A stretch of DNA of 6,905 bases from NCBI GenBank assembly GCA_013043295.1, contig JABDOO010000106.1, forward strand, positions 1 to 6,905, given 5' to 3'. The first letter of the stretch is position 1; every line of letters starts with the position of its first letter. The translations under genes and the position numbers were made by a program. Positions 1 through 5,959 of the stretch are shown here, one piece after another. The notes beneath the pieces are model-generated. The model had not been told where the DNA came from. It ran no database searches and saw only the letters and a program-made list of their open reading frames with translations. The DNA comes from Candidatus Nitrosopumilus sp. GTDB taxonomy: Archaea; Thermoproteota; Nitrososphaeria; Nitrososphaerales; Nitrosopumilaceae.

Positions 1-1
1 C

Positions 2-1060
2 TTGAAAAAAGATATCGTATCAATGGGTATGATAAAAGATTTAGAACTTAACGATGGTAATTTAAAATTCACTTTAGAACTGACCACTCCTGCATGTCCA
101 TTTAATGTCGAGATTGAAGATGATGTCAGAAAAGCAATTGCTGAACTTTCTGATTTGAAAAATTTTGACATGAATGTTACTGCCAAAGTCATGGAAGGTC
201 GTTCACTTGATGATGACACTGGTATGAAAACTGTCAAAAATATTATTGGTGTTGCAAGTGGTAAAGGTGGAGTAGGAAAATCTACTGTTTCATTAAACTT
301 AGCTTTGGCATTATCACAATCAGGAGCCAAAGTTGGCTTGCTTGATGCTGATATCTATGGTCCAAGTATTCCATTAATGCTTGGAATGAAAGATGGATTT
401 ATGGAAGTTGAAGATAATAAATTGCAACCGGCTGATTCAAACGGATTAAAAGTGGTTTCATTTGGTTTCTTTGCAGATCAATCTAATCAAGCAGCAATTT
501 ATCGTGGTCCAATCATCTCTGGAATCTTAAAACAATTTTTAGTTGATACTAATTGGTCTGAACTTGATTATTTGATAGTAGATCTTCCACCTGGAACTGG
601 TGATATTCCATTAACACTAGCACAAACTATTCCAATTACTGGTATTCTTGTTGTCACAACTCCTCAAGATGTAGCAAGTGATGTTGCTGTAAAAGCTGTC
701 TCTATGTTTGAAAAACTTAACGTACCAATTATTGGTGTTGTTGAGAACATGAGTCACTTTATTTGTCCTAACTGTGATGATAAACACTACATCTTTGGTG
801 AAGGTGGAGCAAAGAAAATTAGTGAAAGATTCAACATGCCTTTCTTAGGTGAAATCCCATTAAATTCTGGAATAATGTCTGGTTCTGATTTAGGTAAACC
901 CATAATGATTACAAATCCTGATTCTCCAAGTGCAGAAGCCTTTAGAGTTAGTGCAAAAAATATTGCAGCACAGTGTAGTATTATTGCAGCAAAACTTCAA
1001 GAAGAAATGGAATCTGAAAGTTCTGGAGAAGAAACTGCTGCAGAGGCAAGTACAAACTAA
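2..1060 (+). CDS. Mrp/NBP35-family iron-sulfur cluster carrier ATPase (5' partial)
   Basis: P-loop ATPase of the Mrp/ApbC/NBP35 family, a cytosolic carrier or scaffold that delivers Fe-S clusters to apoproteins. The visible 352 residues begin with most of a MIP18/DUF59 domain (about 1-65, with the TTPACPF motif at 28-34). A MinD-like ATPase follows: deviant Walker A KGGVGKS at 88-94, DADIYGPS at 115-122, Walker B-like IVDLPPGTGD at 192-201, and the family's metal-binding CPNC pair (C255, C258). The C-tail is acidic and Ser/Glu-rich. The TTG at base 2 is probably an internal Leu codon, because the family usually has about 15-20 more residues (a V-x-DPDL-type segment) before KKDIVSMGM; the true start should lie left of the window. 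The next gene starts 11 bases after the stop, suggesting one transcript. The family call is firm; the client proteins are unknown. Confidence 0.95.
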   Translation: MKKDIVSMGMIKDLELNDGNLKFTLELTTPACPFNVEIEDDVRKAIAELSDLKNFDMNVTAKVMEGRSLDDDTGMKTVKNIIGVASGKGGVGKSTVSLNLALALSQSGAKVGLLDADIYGPSIPLMLGMKDGFMEVEDNKLQPADSNGLKVVSFGFFADQSNQAAIYRGPIISGILKQFLVDTNWSELDYLIVDLPPGTGDIPLTLAQTIPITGILVVTTPQDVASDVAVKAVSMFEKLNVPIIGVVENMSHFICPNCDDKHYIFGEGGAKKISERFNMPFLGEIPLNSGIMSGSDLGKPIMITNPDSPSAEAFRVSAKNIAAQCSIIAAKLQEEMESESSGEETAAEASTN

Positions 1061-1071
1061 TTCTGATTTCT

Positions 1072-1566
1072 GTGAAATTACCTGCTTCTCTTAGGGACCA
1101 AATGAAAATTCCCTTAGGAATACTAGTGCCTGAAAATAAAACTAGTAAAGATGAAATTCAAAAATATCTACCAGAAAATTCGTATCTAATAACTGTAGGT
1201 GATAGAACAACTGAAAAAATGATTGACTTTGATTTAATTCCATCATTACAAATTATTGATGGACAGGAAAAACGAGAAAAAAGAACTCCCCCTAAATTAC
1301 AAAATGCAACTGAACTTAATGTTGATAATCCTCCAGCAGAAATCACAACTCAAAGTATCTCTTTAATTAAAAAAGCATTCACTATGAATTCTCCTGTTAG
1401 AATTTTTGTAAATGGTGAAGAAGATCTTTTGGTCCTTCCGGTATGTGTTCATGCACCTGAAAACTCTGTTGTATTGTATGGTCAACCACATGAAGGCTTG
1501 GTAATAGTCAATATTACTACAGAAATTAGAAATAAAGCACAAACTCTACTAGATTTAATGGAATAA
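1072..1566 (+). CDS. GTP-dependent dephospho-CoA kinase (DUF359 family)
   Basis: Archaeal dephospho-CoA kinase of the DUF359 family, which phosphorylates the 3'-hydroxyl of dephospho-CoA using GTP, the last step of CoA synthesis. It is unrelated to bacterial CoaE. The 164-residue length is normal for a complete member. Family signatures visible: the N-terminal LPASLRDQMKIPLG block, VGDRTTEK (42-49), IIDGQEKR (61-68), an NPP at 86-88, GEEDLL (115-120) followed by LP, and YGQPHEGLVIV (136-146). The acidic residues in the GD, DG and GEED motifs are the likely metal and nucleotide contacts; this comes from the family pattern, not a structure here. The start is GTG at 1072. No Shine-Dalgarno site is obvious in the 11 bases after the Mrp stop, so translation is probably coupled. 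A predicted guide RNA begins immediately after the stop. Confidence 0.93.
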   Translation: MKLPASLRDQMKIPLGILVPENKTSKDEIQKYLPENSYLITVGDRTTEKMIDFDLIPSLQIIDGQEKREKRTPPKLQNATELNVDNPPAEITTQSISLIKKAFTMNSPVRIFVNGEEDLLVLPVCVHAPENSVVLYGQPHEGLVIVNITTEIRNKAQTLLDLME

Positions 1567-1630
1567 CTGGGGTGTGATGAGACGGTGGCTGTATGATTAG
1601 TGATTACTCTACTAAAACCTCTGACCCTAT
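1567..1630 (+). ncRNA. Predicted box C/D guide sRNA
   Basis: Box C GTGATGA (1574-1580) and box D CTGA (1621-1624) are both exact consensus. Outside them, T1568-G1572 can pair with C1625-A1629 (five pairs, one G-U). This leaves exactly three unpaired bases (T1573, G1574, T1575) before the tandem G-A pairs, the geometry of a box C/D kink-turn bound by L7Ae. Internally there is a degenerate D' (CTGT, 1589-1592) and a C'-like GTGATTA (1600-1606), seven bases apart. The D guide (1607-1620, CTCTACTAAAACCT) predicts target AGGUUUUAGUAGAG with 2'-O-methylation at its fifth base, a U. The D' guide (1581-1588) is short and predicts CCACCGUC with methylation at its fifth base, a C. The RNA begins right after the kinase stop codon, so it is probably processed from that transcript. 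I could not assign an rRNA or tRNA target. Confidence 0.65.
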
Positions 1631-1718
1631 TAATTCATTATTTATTGAATCAAAATACACCAAATTTCTCACAACATTTGACATTTCAAGATAAACGCAG
1701 ATTTAATCATGTATTGCT

Positions 1719-2096
1719 ATGAAACTCGATCCTGATCTTAGGTTACAAATTTTAGAAAAAGTCGGCATTTACTCTAATCGTTTCTCAATTTCTGAACCCC
1801 AAATTCTATTGACCACCAAGGAAGTTTTAGATGCTCCAAAAGAAATGACTGAAGGAAGACGAACTTCTGCTTACAAGTATTATGGAGTTTCATATCTTCA
1901 GCATAATCTTGTCTTCATAAATGTGAGAAAAATTCCAGATGAAAAAACTCTAGAGAATACACTTGTTCATGAACTGATCCATATGAGATTCCCTTATCTT
2001 GCCCATGGGAAAAGATTCAACAAATTGGTAAGGCAAGGACTTAGAGGAAAAACATTTCCTCCTTATAGAAAAAGAAACAAGACCTCTGCTATTTGA
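1719..2096 (+). CDS. Small HExxH zinc metallopeptidase-like protein (YgjP/SprT-type)
   Basis: A 125-residue protein with a zinc-metallopeptidase signature near its C-terminus: HELIH at 84-88 (His84 and His88 as zinc ligands, Glu85 catalytic), then HGKRF at 96-100, whose His96 is the probable third ligand. The spacing, the following basic KLVRQGLRGK stretch and the small size resemble YgjP/SprT-type 'minigluzincins'. Proteolysis, possibly of DNA-bound proteins as for SprT/Spartan relatives, is inference only. No signal peptide or membrane segment is seen, so it is probably cytosolic. ATG at 1719 is the first possible start, because an in-frame TAA lies at 1704-1706. There is no Shine-Dalgarno site. 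The stop at 2094-2096 is 35 bases before the probable ATG of the pyrophosphatase, whose TATA-like box abuts it. Metal binding is likely; the substrate is unknown. Confidence 0.8.
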   Translation: MKLDPDLRLQILEKVGIYSNRFSISEPQILLTTKEVLDAPKEMTEGRRTSAYKYYGVSYLQHNLVFINVRKIPDEKTLENTLVHELIHMRFPYLAHGKRFNKLVRQGLRGKTFPPYRKRNKTSAI

Positions 2097-2106
2097 TTTA
2101 TATTTA
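2097..2106 (+). promoter_or_regulatory. TATA-like box for the membrane pyrophosphatase
   Basis: The AT-only stretch TTTATATTTA is centred about 30 bases before the in-frame ATG at 2132, matching the usual archaeal TATA-to-start distance for a nearly leaderless mRNA. It is only about 12 bases from the alternative TTG at 2114, too close for that codon to be transcribed. It begins right after the preceding gene's stop codon. This is a sequence-based prediction. Confidence 0.5.
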
Positions 2107-2131
2107 CTAGGATTTGGCAACCGAGTATAAC

Positions 2132-4165
2132 ATGGAAATAGCTGAAATTCTGCCCTTTATCGCAGGTATTGCGTCATTTTTAGTTGCAGGTGGCTTGGTT
2201 GCATGGATTACAAAACAACCACCTGGTACAAAAGAAATGATGGATATTTCCAATGCAGTCAAAGAAGGAGCATCTGCATTTCTAAAAAGAGAGATGAAAA
2301 TTATTGTTCCTGTTGCAATAGCATTAACTTTGATTATTGGTTTTTTCCTTACTCCTTCAAACGGAATTGCATTTGCAGTAGGTGCAGCACTTTCCGCAGT
2401 TGCAGGAATTATCTCATTAAAAATTACAGTAAAGGCTGCAGTTAGAGCTGCAAATCTAAGTGGTAGTGGTCTTGGACAAACATTTGCTATGGCATTTAGA
2501 GGTGGGGCAACAGTTGGCCTAGCAGTTCCAGCAATGGCTCTATTGGCAATTACCGGACTTTATCTAATTTATCCTGACCCAATCACAATTGCAGGTGTTG
2601 GAATTGGTGCAAGTCTAATTGCATTATTCATAAGAATTGGTGGCGGTATTTTCACAAAAGCCGCAGATATGGGCGCTGACTTGGTAGGAAAAGTAGAAGC
2701 AAATATTCCTGAAGATGATCCTAGAAACCCTGCAACTATTGCAGATAATGTAGGAGACAATGTTGGTGATGCAGCCGGAATGGGTTCTGATGTTTACGAA
2801 TCATACATTGTAACAATTCTTGCAGCACTACTAATTGCAGCATTAATTGGTGCACCAAACTTTTTCCTTTATCCTATTCTAATTGGTTCATCTGGAATGA
2901 TTGCATCAATTATTGGTGTTGTTATTGTTGGTTCTAAAAATATCACAGATGTAATGAAGCCGCTGAATCGTTCATTCTATGTTTCAGCTGCAATTGCAAT
3001 TGGATTAAACTATATCTTCATTACACAATTTATCGGAGACTCTGTCACTTCGTATGCCCTGTTTGGCACTACTGTCATTGGAGTCATTTTAGTTCCAGTG
3101 ATTCAAAAAATTACTGACAATTATACTAGTTACAAAAAAGGCCCTGTAAAAGAAATTGCAGACTCTGCAAAATGGGGCTATGCATCATTAACACTAATGG
3201 GAATTATCAAAGGAATGCAATCAACTGGACCATTTATGATTGCACTAGTTGTTGCAATTATCGTCTCTTACAGTATTGCATCTACAGCAGCTCCTGAGGG
3301 TGCTGACCCAGTTCTTTACGGAATCTTTGGAACTGCATTGACTGCAATGGCAATGTTGAGTCTAGCAGGAATTGTACTTAGTATTGATGCGTTTGGACCT
3401 ATTGCAGATAATGCAGGAGGTATTGTTGAAATGACAGGAATGGGCGAAGAAAACCGTAAAGTTACTGATGAAATTGATGCAGTTGGAAACACCACAAAGG
3501 CTGTTACCAAAGGCTTTGCAATTGCAAGTGCTGCCCTAGCTGCATTGGCAATGATTCAAGCATTCCAATTCGAAGCATCACATGTCTTTGAAGGTACATT
3601 AGATTACAGTTTAACTAATCCTGCAATTATTGTTGGATTGCTTATCGGTGGCTTGATTCCATTTATCATTACAGGTCAACTGATTAATGGCGTATCAAGG
3701 GCTGCAGGAAAAATGGTTGATGAAGTAAGACGTCAATTCAAAGCAGATGCAAGAATTCTTACTGGAAAATCAAAACCTGACTATGCAAAATGTGTAGATA
3801 TTGCCACTGTAGCATCAATCAAAGAACTATACAAACCAGCACTTGTTGCAATTATTTCTCCAATCATTTTAGGTGTTTTACTTGGTCCAACTGCCGTAGC
3901 AGGACTATTGATGGGTTCACTGGTTACTGGAATTTTACTAGCATATCATTTAGCTAACACTGGTGGTGCATGGGATAATGCAAAGAAACTTGTTGAAATG
4001 AAAGGAGAGAAAGGCTCTGAGGTTCACAAAGTTGCAGTAGTGGGTGATATTATTGGTGACCCTTACAAAGACACAGCAGGACCAGCTCTCAACACAGTAA
4101 TCAAATTACTAAATACAATAGCAATCGTATTTGTATCTGCATTTGTTGCAATTATTGCAATCTAA
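2132..4165 (+). CDS. hppA: Membrane-bound H+-translocating pyrophosphatase, K+-independent type
   Basis: Integral membrane pump that hydrolyses cytosolic pyrophosphate and moves protons out, recovering energy from biosynthetic PPi. It is 677 residues from ATG 2132, or 683 from TTG 2114; about 16 hydrophobic helices are expected for the family and the composition fits. Counting from TTG 2114, the catalytic motifs are GADLVGKVE (187-195), DNVGDNVGDAAGMGSD (211-226) and, near the C-terminus, GDIIGDPYKDTAGP (644-657), which supply the Asp and Lys residues for Mg-PPi. GNTTKAVTKG has Lys462 and Thr465; in family literature Lys at the first of these sites marks the K+-independent subfamily, whose members pump H+. 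I prefer ATG 2132 because a TATA-like box lies about 30 bases before it and the first helix follows directly. The stop interlocks with that of a convergent small gene. Confidence 0.96.
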   Translation: MEIAEILPFIAGIASFLVAGGLVAWITKQPPGTKEMMDISNAVKEGASAFLKREMKIIVPVAIALTLIIGFFLTPSNGIAFAVGAALSAVAGIISLKITVKAAVRAANLSGSGLGQTFAMAFRGGATVGLAVPAMALLAITGLYLIYPDPITIAGVGIGASLIALFIRIGGGIFTKAADMGADLVGKVEANIPEDDPRNPATIADNVGDNVGDAAGMGSDVYESYIVTILAALLIAALIGAPNFFLYPILIGSSGMIASIIGVVIVGSKNITDVMKPLNRSFYVSAAIAIGLNYIFITQFIGDSVTSYALFGTTVIGVILVPVIQKITDNYTSYKKGPVKEIADSAKWGYASLTLMGIIKGMQSTGPFMIALVVAIIVSYSIASTAAPEGADPVLYGIFGTALTAMAMLSLAGIVLSIDAFGPIADNAGGIVEMTGMGEENRKVTDEIDAVGNTTKAVTKGFAIASAALAALAMIQAFQFEASHVFEGTLDYSLTNPAIIVGLLIGGLIPFIITGQLINGVSRAAGKMVDEVRRQFKADARILTGKSKPDYAKCVDIATVASIKELYKPALVAIISPIILGVLLGPTAVAGLLMGSLVTGILLAYHLANTGGAWDNAKKLVEMKGEKGSEVHKVAVVGDIIGDPYKDTAGPALNTVIKLLNTIAIVFVSAFVAIIAI

Positions 4166-4344
4166 TCTTCAACAATTAGTGTCATATCCAACTCGTCAAT
4201 CTGAGCTTGAATTGCTTTTTGCAAAGTCTTATTGTGAGTATCACAGAATTTGAAATAGTTATCAGCTGTTTGGAAGCATCCACAAATCCATTTTGTTTTC
4301 TTTTCACCTTCTACAGTCCATTTTGAATATTTAGAATCAGGCAT
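4162..4344 (-). CDS. Small Cys/His-rich conserved hypothetical protein
   Basis: A 60-residue soluble protein of unknown function. It has a CxC pair (Cys21, Cys23) and a CxxH pair (Cys34, His37) ten residues later, which could form a single small zinc site; the KWICGCFQ and FKFCDTH context looks like a zinc ribbon or knuckle. The rest is charged, with a C-terminal amphipathic helix-like segment (about 38-53) and an acidic end. The start is ATG at 4342-4344. The stop (TAG, 4162-4164) overlaps the pyrophosphatase TAA (4163-4165) tail to tail. An oligo-T stretch after the upstream gene and an AT-rich block about 25-32 bases before the ATG (4369-4376) suggest it has its own promoter. Codon use and composition match the neighbours, so I regard it as real; zinc binding is inference. 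Confidence 0.75.
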   Translation of the reverse strand: MPDSKYSKWTVEGEKKTKWICGCFQTADNYFKFCDTHNKTLQKAIQAQIDELDMTLIVED

Positions 4345-4383
4345 ATCTTATCTGATTATAATTAATGTAAAAATATGTTTTTG

Positions 4384-4398
4384 AAGAAAAAGGAAAAA
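4384..4398 (-). terminator. Oligo-T terminator after the DUF2024 gene
   Basis: Read on the minus strand this is TTTTTCCTTTTTCTT, starting four bases after the DUF2024 stop codon. Archaeal RNA polymerase terminates at oligo-T tracts without needing a hairpin. Its position between two same-strand genes suggests they are separate transcription units. Confidence 0.45.
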
Positions 4399-4401
4399 TG
4401 A

Positions 4402-4659
4402 TTAAGGACAGCCTTCCATCTTTTGGATAAAGTAGCCTTTCTCCTTAATTGCCTGTTCTACAGGCTCTGGTGCTCCTTGTGAATGGCAGAATTGACATTC
4501 GTTAGTAGTCATCTCTGCTTCTCCTTCACCGACGGATTGTAACCATTCTTTACCATATGTGATGGCTTTATCATGATCTTTTTCACCAGTAATTACATCA
4601 AAGTGCATGGTATGACCATCTTTAGCTTTGACATAGGTGTCGTATACGTGAATTTCCAT
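4402..4659 (-). CDS. DUF2024 family protein
   Basis: An 85-residue cytosolic protein that matches the DUF2024 family in length and in both end motifs: the N-terminal VYDTYVKAKDG-x-MHFD block (5-21) and the C-terminal ECQFCH (54-59) followed by the final MEGCP. Cys55, Cys58 and His59, perhaps with Cys84, are candidate metal or redox residues. The family has no established function that I know of, so none is assigned. Start ATG 4657-4659 has no Shine-Dalgarno site; an AT-rich TATA-like box about 25 bases upstream supports a leaderless mRNA. The stop is TAA at 4402-4404, followed by an oligo-T stretch. The next same-strand gene, also a small Cys/His protein, lies 57 bases downstream, so a shared metal or redox theme is possible but unproven. 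Confidence 0.88.
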   Translation of the reverse strand: MEIHVYDTYVKAKDGHTMHFDVITGEKDHDKAITYGKEWLQSVGEGEAEMTTNECQFCHSQGAPEPVEQAIKEKGYFIQKMEGCP

Positions 4660-4678
4660 AAATGTAATTAAAAAAAGG

Positions 4679-4690
4679 GATATTTAATTC
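4679..4690 (-). promoter_or_regulatory. TATA-like box for the DUF2024 gene
   Basis: On the minus strand this reads GAATTAAATATC, with the AT core centred about 25 bases before the ATG at 4659. The distance fits a leaderless archaeal promoter. The stretch between box and start is AT-rich with a run of T and no Shine-Dalgarno site. Confidence 0.5.
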
Positions 4691-4800
4691 AAAATACCTC
4701 CTCTATAAGCTACATAGACTCTGTGAAAGTGAGTTTTCTGAAATGATTGGAACTAATAAGGGGTTAAGATAGTTGGAATCAAAGTAAAATTTGATGTGGT

Positions 4801-4908
4801 ATGGATAAGGATCATTTAGTTTTGACTGGAATAATAATAGGAGTTGGAATCCCTGTGGCATTAGTATTCATGATTTCCAATGGAATCATCTCCAGTCCAT
4901 TTGATTAG
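4801..4908 (+). CDS. Predicted 35-residue single-span membrane microprotein
   Basis: Short open frame ATG 4801 to TAG 4906-4908, encoding MDKDHLVLTGIIIGVGIP followed by VALVFMISNGIISSPFD. It has a short charged N-terminus (MDKDH), then a continuous hydrophobic segment (about 6-31) broken by one Pro at 18, and ends in SSPFD. This is the pattern of a small single-pass membrane protein, perhaps a subunit or stabiliser of a larger complex. An in-frame TGA at 4792-4794 fixes ATG 4801 as the only ATG start. It fills an otherwise gene-free stretch between divergent genes, is on the same strand as the next gene, and is not a shadow of a longer frame. No Shine-Dalgarno site is seen and the upstream TATA-like candidates (for example around 4764-4770) are weak. 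The function is unknown. Confidence 0.55.
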   Translation: MDKDHLVLTGIIIGVGIPVALVFMISNGIISSPFD

Positions 4909-4964
4909 AAGATTCTGAAAAGGATTTATTTGAAAAATTATGTCAAATAACCCTCGTTTCAACG

Positions 4965-4976
4965 GTTTTATTTAAT
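4965..4976 (+). promoter_or_regulatory. TATA-like box for the cyclophilin-like gene
   Basis: The block GTTTTATTTAAT is centred about 27 bases before ATG 4997, the position expected for a leaderless archaeal promoter. An AGGGGT (4986-4991) just before the start could act as a weak Shine-Dalgarno-like site instead, so leadered initiation is not excluded. Confidence 0.5.
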
Positions 4977-4996
4977 TCAAAGATCAGGGGTAAATT

Positions 4997-5383
4997 ATGA
5001 AATTTTCTGTAATTGTAGAAATTCCAAACTCTTCAAACATATCCTTAGAATTAGATGATGCAGATTCTCCAAATACAGTGCATGAATTAATTGAAAAATT
5101 ACCCTTTACAGTTGATCTTAATGTTTGGGGTGATGAAATCTATACTTCAAAATCCCCTATTTCCCAGCCTGAAGAAAATGCAAAGTCTCCTGTTGAACTA
5201 AATGATGTTGCTTACTGGCCAACAGGAAAAGCAATCTGTTTGTTCTATGGCCCTACTCCTATTGGAAATCCTGGAGAAATTACTCCTGCATCACCTGTAA
5301 ATGTGATTGGAAAAATTATTTCCCCTGACAAATCAATTCTTAAAAATCTTCATAGCGAAAGTGCTACGTTTCGTAAAAAATAA
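4997..5383 (+). CDS. Cyclophilin-like fold protein (DUF369/TM1367 family)
   Basis: A 128-residue cytosolic protein of the cyclophilin-like family (DUF369, typified structurally by Thermotoga TM1367). Diagnostic blocks are WGDEIY (44-49), DVAYWPTGKAICLFYGPTP (70-88) and SPVNVIGK (99-106), all in the family's usual order. The fold is a cyclophilin-like beta barrel, but members lack an established prolyl isomerase activity, so enzymatic function is not claimed. The N-terminal strand (KFSVIVEI) and Asp-rich turn (20-23) lead into the helix HELIEKLP, also as in the family. The length is full. Start ATG 4997 has a TATA-like box about 27 bases upstream. The gene is monocistronic or follows the 35-residue microprotein frame. 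It is followed by oligo-T stretches facing a convergent gene. Confidence 0.88.
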   Translation: MKFSVIVEIPNSSNISLELDDADSPNTVHELIEKLPFTVDLNVWGDEIYTSKSPISQPEENAKSPVELNDVAYWPTGKAICLFYGPTPIGNPGEITPASPVNVIGKIISPDKSILKNLHSESATFRKK

Positions 5384-5391
5384 TTTAAAAA
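5375..5391 (-). terminator. Oligo-T stretch ending the secreted CxxC gene transcript
   Basis: A-runs on the + strand (5375-5380 and 5387-5391) become T-runs on the minus strand about 30-45 bases after the stop of the minus-strand gene. They overlap the 3' end of the convergent cyclophilin-like gene. The position fits an archaeal hairpin-free terminator. Confidence 0.35.
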
Positions 5392-5410
5392 TATATTCTA
5401 TGAATGATTC

Positions 5411-5437
5411 TTTTTGGGTTTTAACTAGTTGTTTTTT
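5411..5437 (+). terminator. Oligo-T terminator after the cyclophilin-like gene
   Basis: Runs of five, four and six T (5411-5415, 5419-5422, 5432-5437) start 28 bases after the stop at 5381-5383 and extend into the tail of the convergent gene. This is the usual form of archaeal intrinsic termination. No clear hairpin is seen. Confidence 0.4.
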
Positions 5438-5927
5438 CTAAAATTTTATCCTCTAGTTGATTATCATTTTGAATACTTCCAGCTGGATAAATTGTATGGA
5501 AATTATCTAATTTATAAAAATCCTCATTAGTGATTTTATCTAAACTTATTTTTTGTTTTGCCTCAACTTCTTCTAAATATAGTAATGTGGAAAATAAAAT
5601 ATGATTTCTTGAAATTCCATGAGAGGTATTTTTATCATTGTTCATCCTTTGCTCTAGTGCTGATGGTGATTCATCCATTAATGGTTCTGCTGGTACCCAG
5701 CCAATCCATGTAGGATATTTTCTTGTATCTTTATAGTCAAAATCAAATCCGTTCATGTTGAATTCTTTATTTTTAGATTTTTTTATCAGATCCTCTTGCT
5801 CAATGCACAAATCACAGAAAATTGTATCTTCTTCTCCAGGCATTACGGCACTGCCATAAGCTGTTTGAATTGATACTGTAAATCCTATCATGATCAGAAT
5901 GATCAAAACTTTTTGCATAATTCCCAT
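5421..5927 (-). CDS. Exported hypothetical protein with CxxC pair
   Basis: A 168-residue protein that I do not recognise. It begins with a hydrophobic segment (about 7-20, KVLIILIMIGFTVS) ending in QTAYGSA, a good Sec signal peptide with likely cleavage near 25-27, so the mature protein should lie outside the membrane. The mature start has FCDLC (Cys38, Cys41), a possible metal or disulfide site. The middle is aromatic and Gly-rich (FDFDYKDTRKYPTWIGW, 61-77), followed by a charged helical part. There is no C-terminal anchor. Two starts are possible: ATG 5925-5927, or the ATG three codons later (5916-5918), which lies nearer the expected distance from an AT-rich block at 5936-5946. It is downstream of the copper protein and JAMM gene on the same strand, separated by 92 bases with symmetric elements, so it may have its own control. 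Confidence 0.8.
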   Translation of the reverse strand: MGIMQKVLIILIMIGFTVSIQTAYGSAVMPGEEDTIFCDLCIEQEDLIKKSKNKEFNMNGFDFDYKDTRKYPTWIGWVPAEPLMDESPSALEQRMNNDKNTSHGISRNHILFSTLLYLEEVEAKQKISLDKITNEDFYKLDNFHTIYPAGSIQNDNQLEDKILEKTTS

Positions 5928-5959
5928 TTTTGGGAAATAACATAACTTTCAGTATGTCT

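Noticed and set aside
1158..1346. Minus-strand open frame inside the dephospho-CoA kinase gene (62 residues)
   Set aside because: It is antisense to conserved kinase motifs and has no domain or promoter; it is a shadow frame.
1577..1600. Seven-codon ATG frame within the predicted guide RNA
   Set aside because: It is too short to support as a gene and is explained by the box C sequence itself containing ATGA.
1633..1650. ATTCA/TGAAT hairpin after the guide RNA
   Set aside because: It is only five AT-rich pairs with an eight-base loop and no oligo-T run after it, which is weak evidence for a terminator.
2203..2445. Second-frame + strand open frame in the pyrophosphatase gene (80 residues)
   Set aside because: It lies wholly inside the first helices of a firmly identified protein; its Cys- and Ser-rich composition is typical of an out-of-frame reading.
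2569..3510. Two minus-strand open frames opposite the pyrophosphatase gene
   Set aside because: Both are antisense to catalytic and transmembrane codons, are rich in Ala/Ile/Pro as expected for complement reading, and have no promoter.
4695..4703. ACCTCCTC, resembling the 3' end of 16S rRNA (or a Shine-Dalgarno site on the minus strand)
   Set aside because: No rRNA context surrounds it, and on the minus strand the only start-like TTG after it meets a stop two codons later.
4681..4981. Thirteen-base direct repeat TATTTAATTCAAA at 4681-4693 and 4969-4981
   Set aside because: Both copies fall on AT-rich TATA-like boxes of oppositely oriented genes. The identity is best explained by chance and promoter composition, and there is no target duplication or inverted-end structure of a mobile element.
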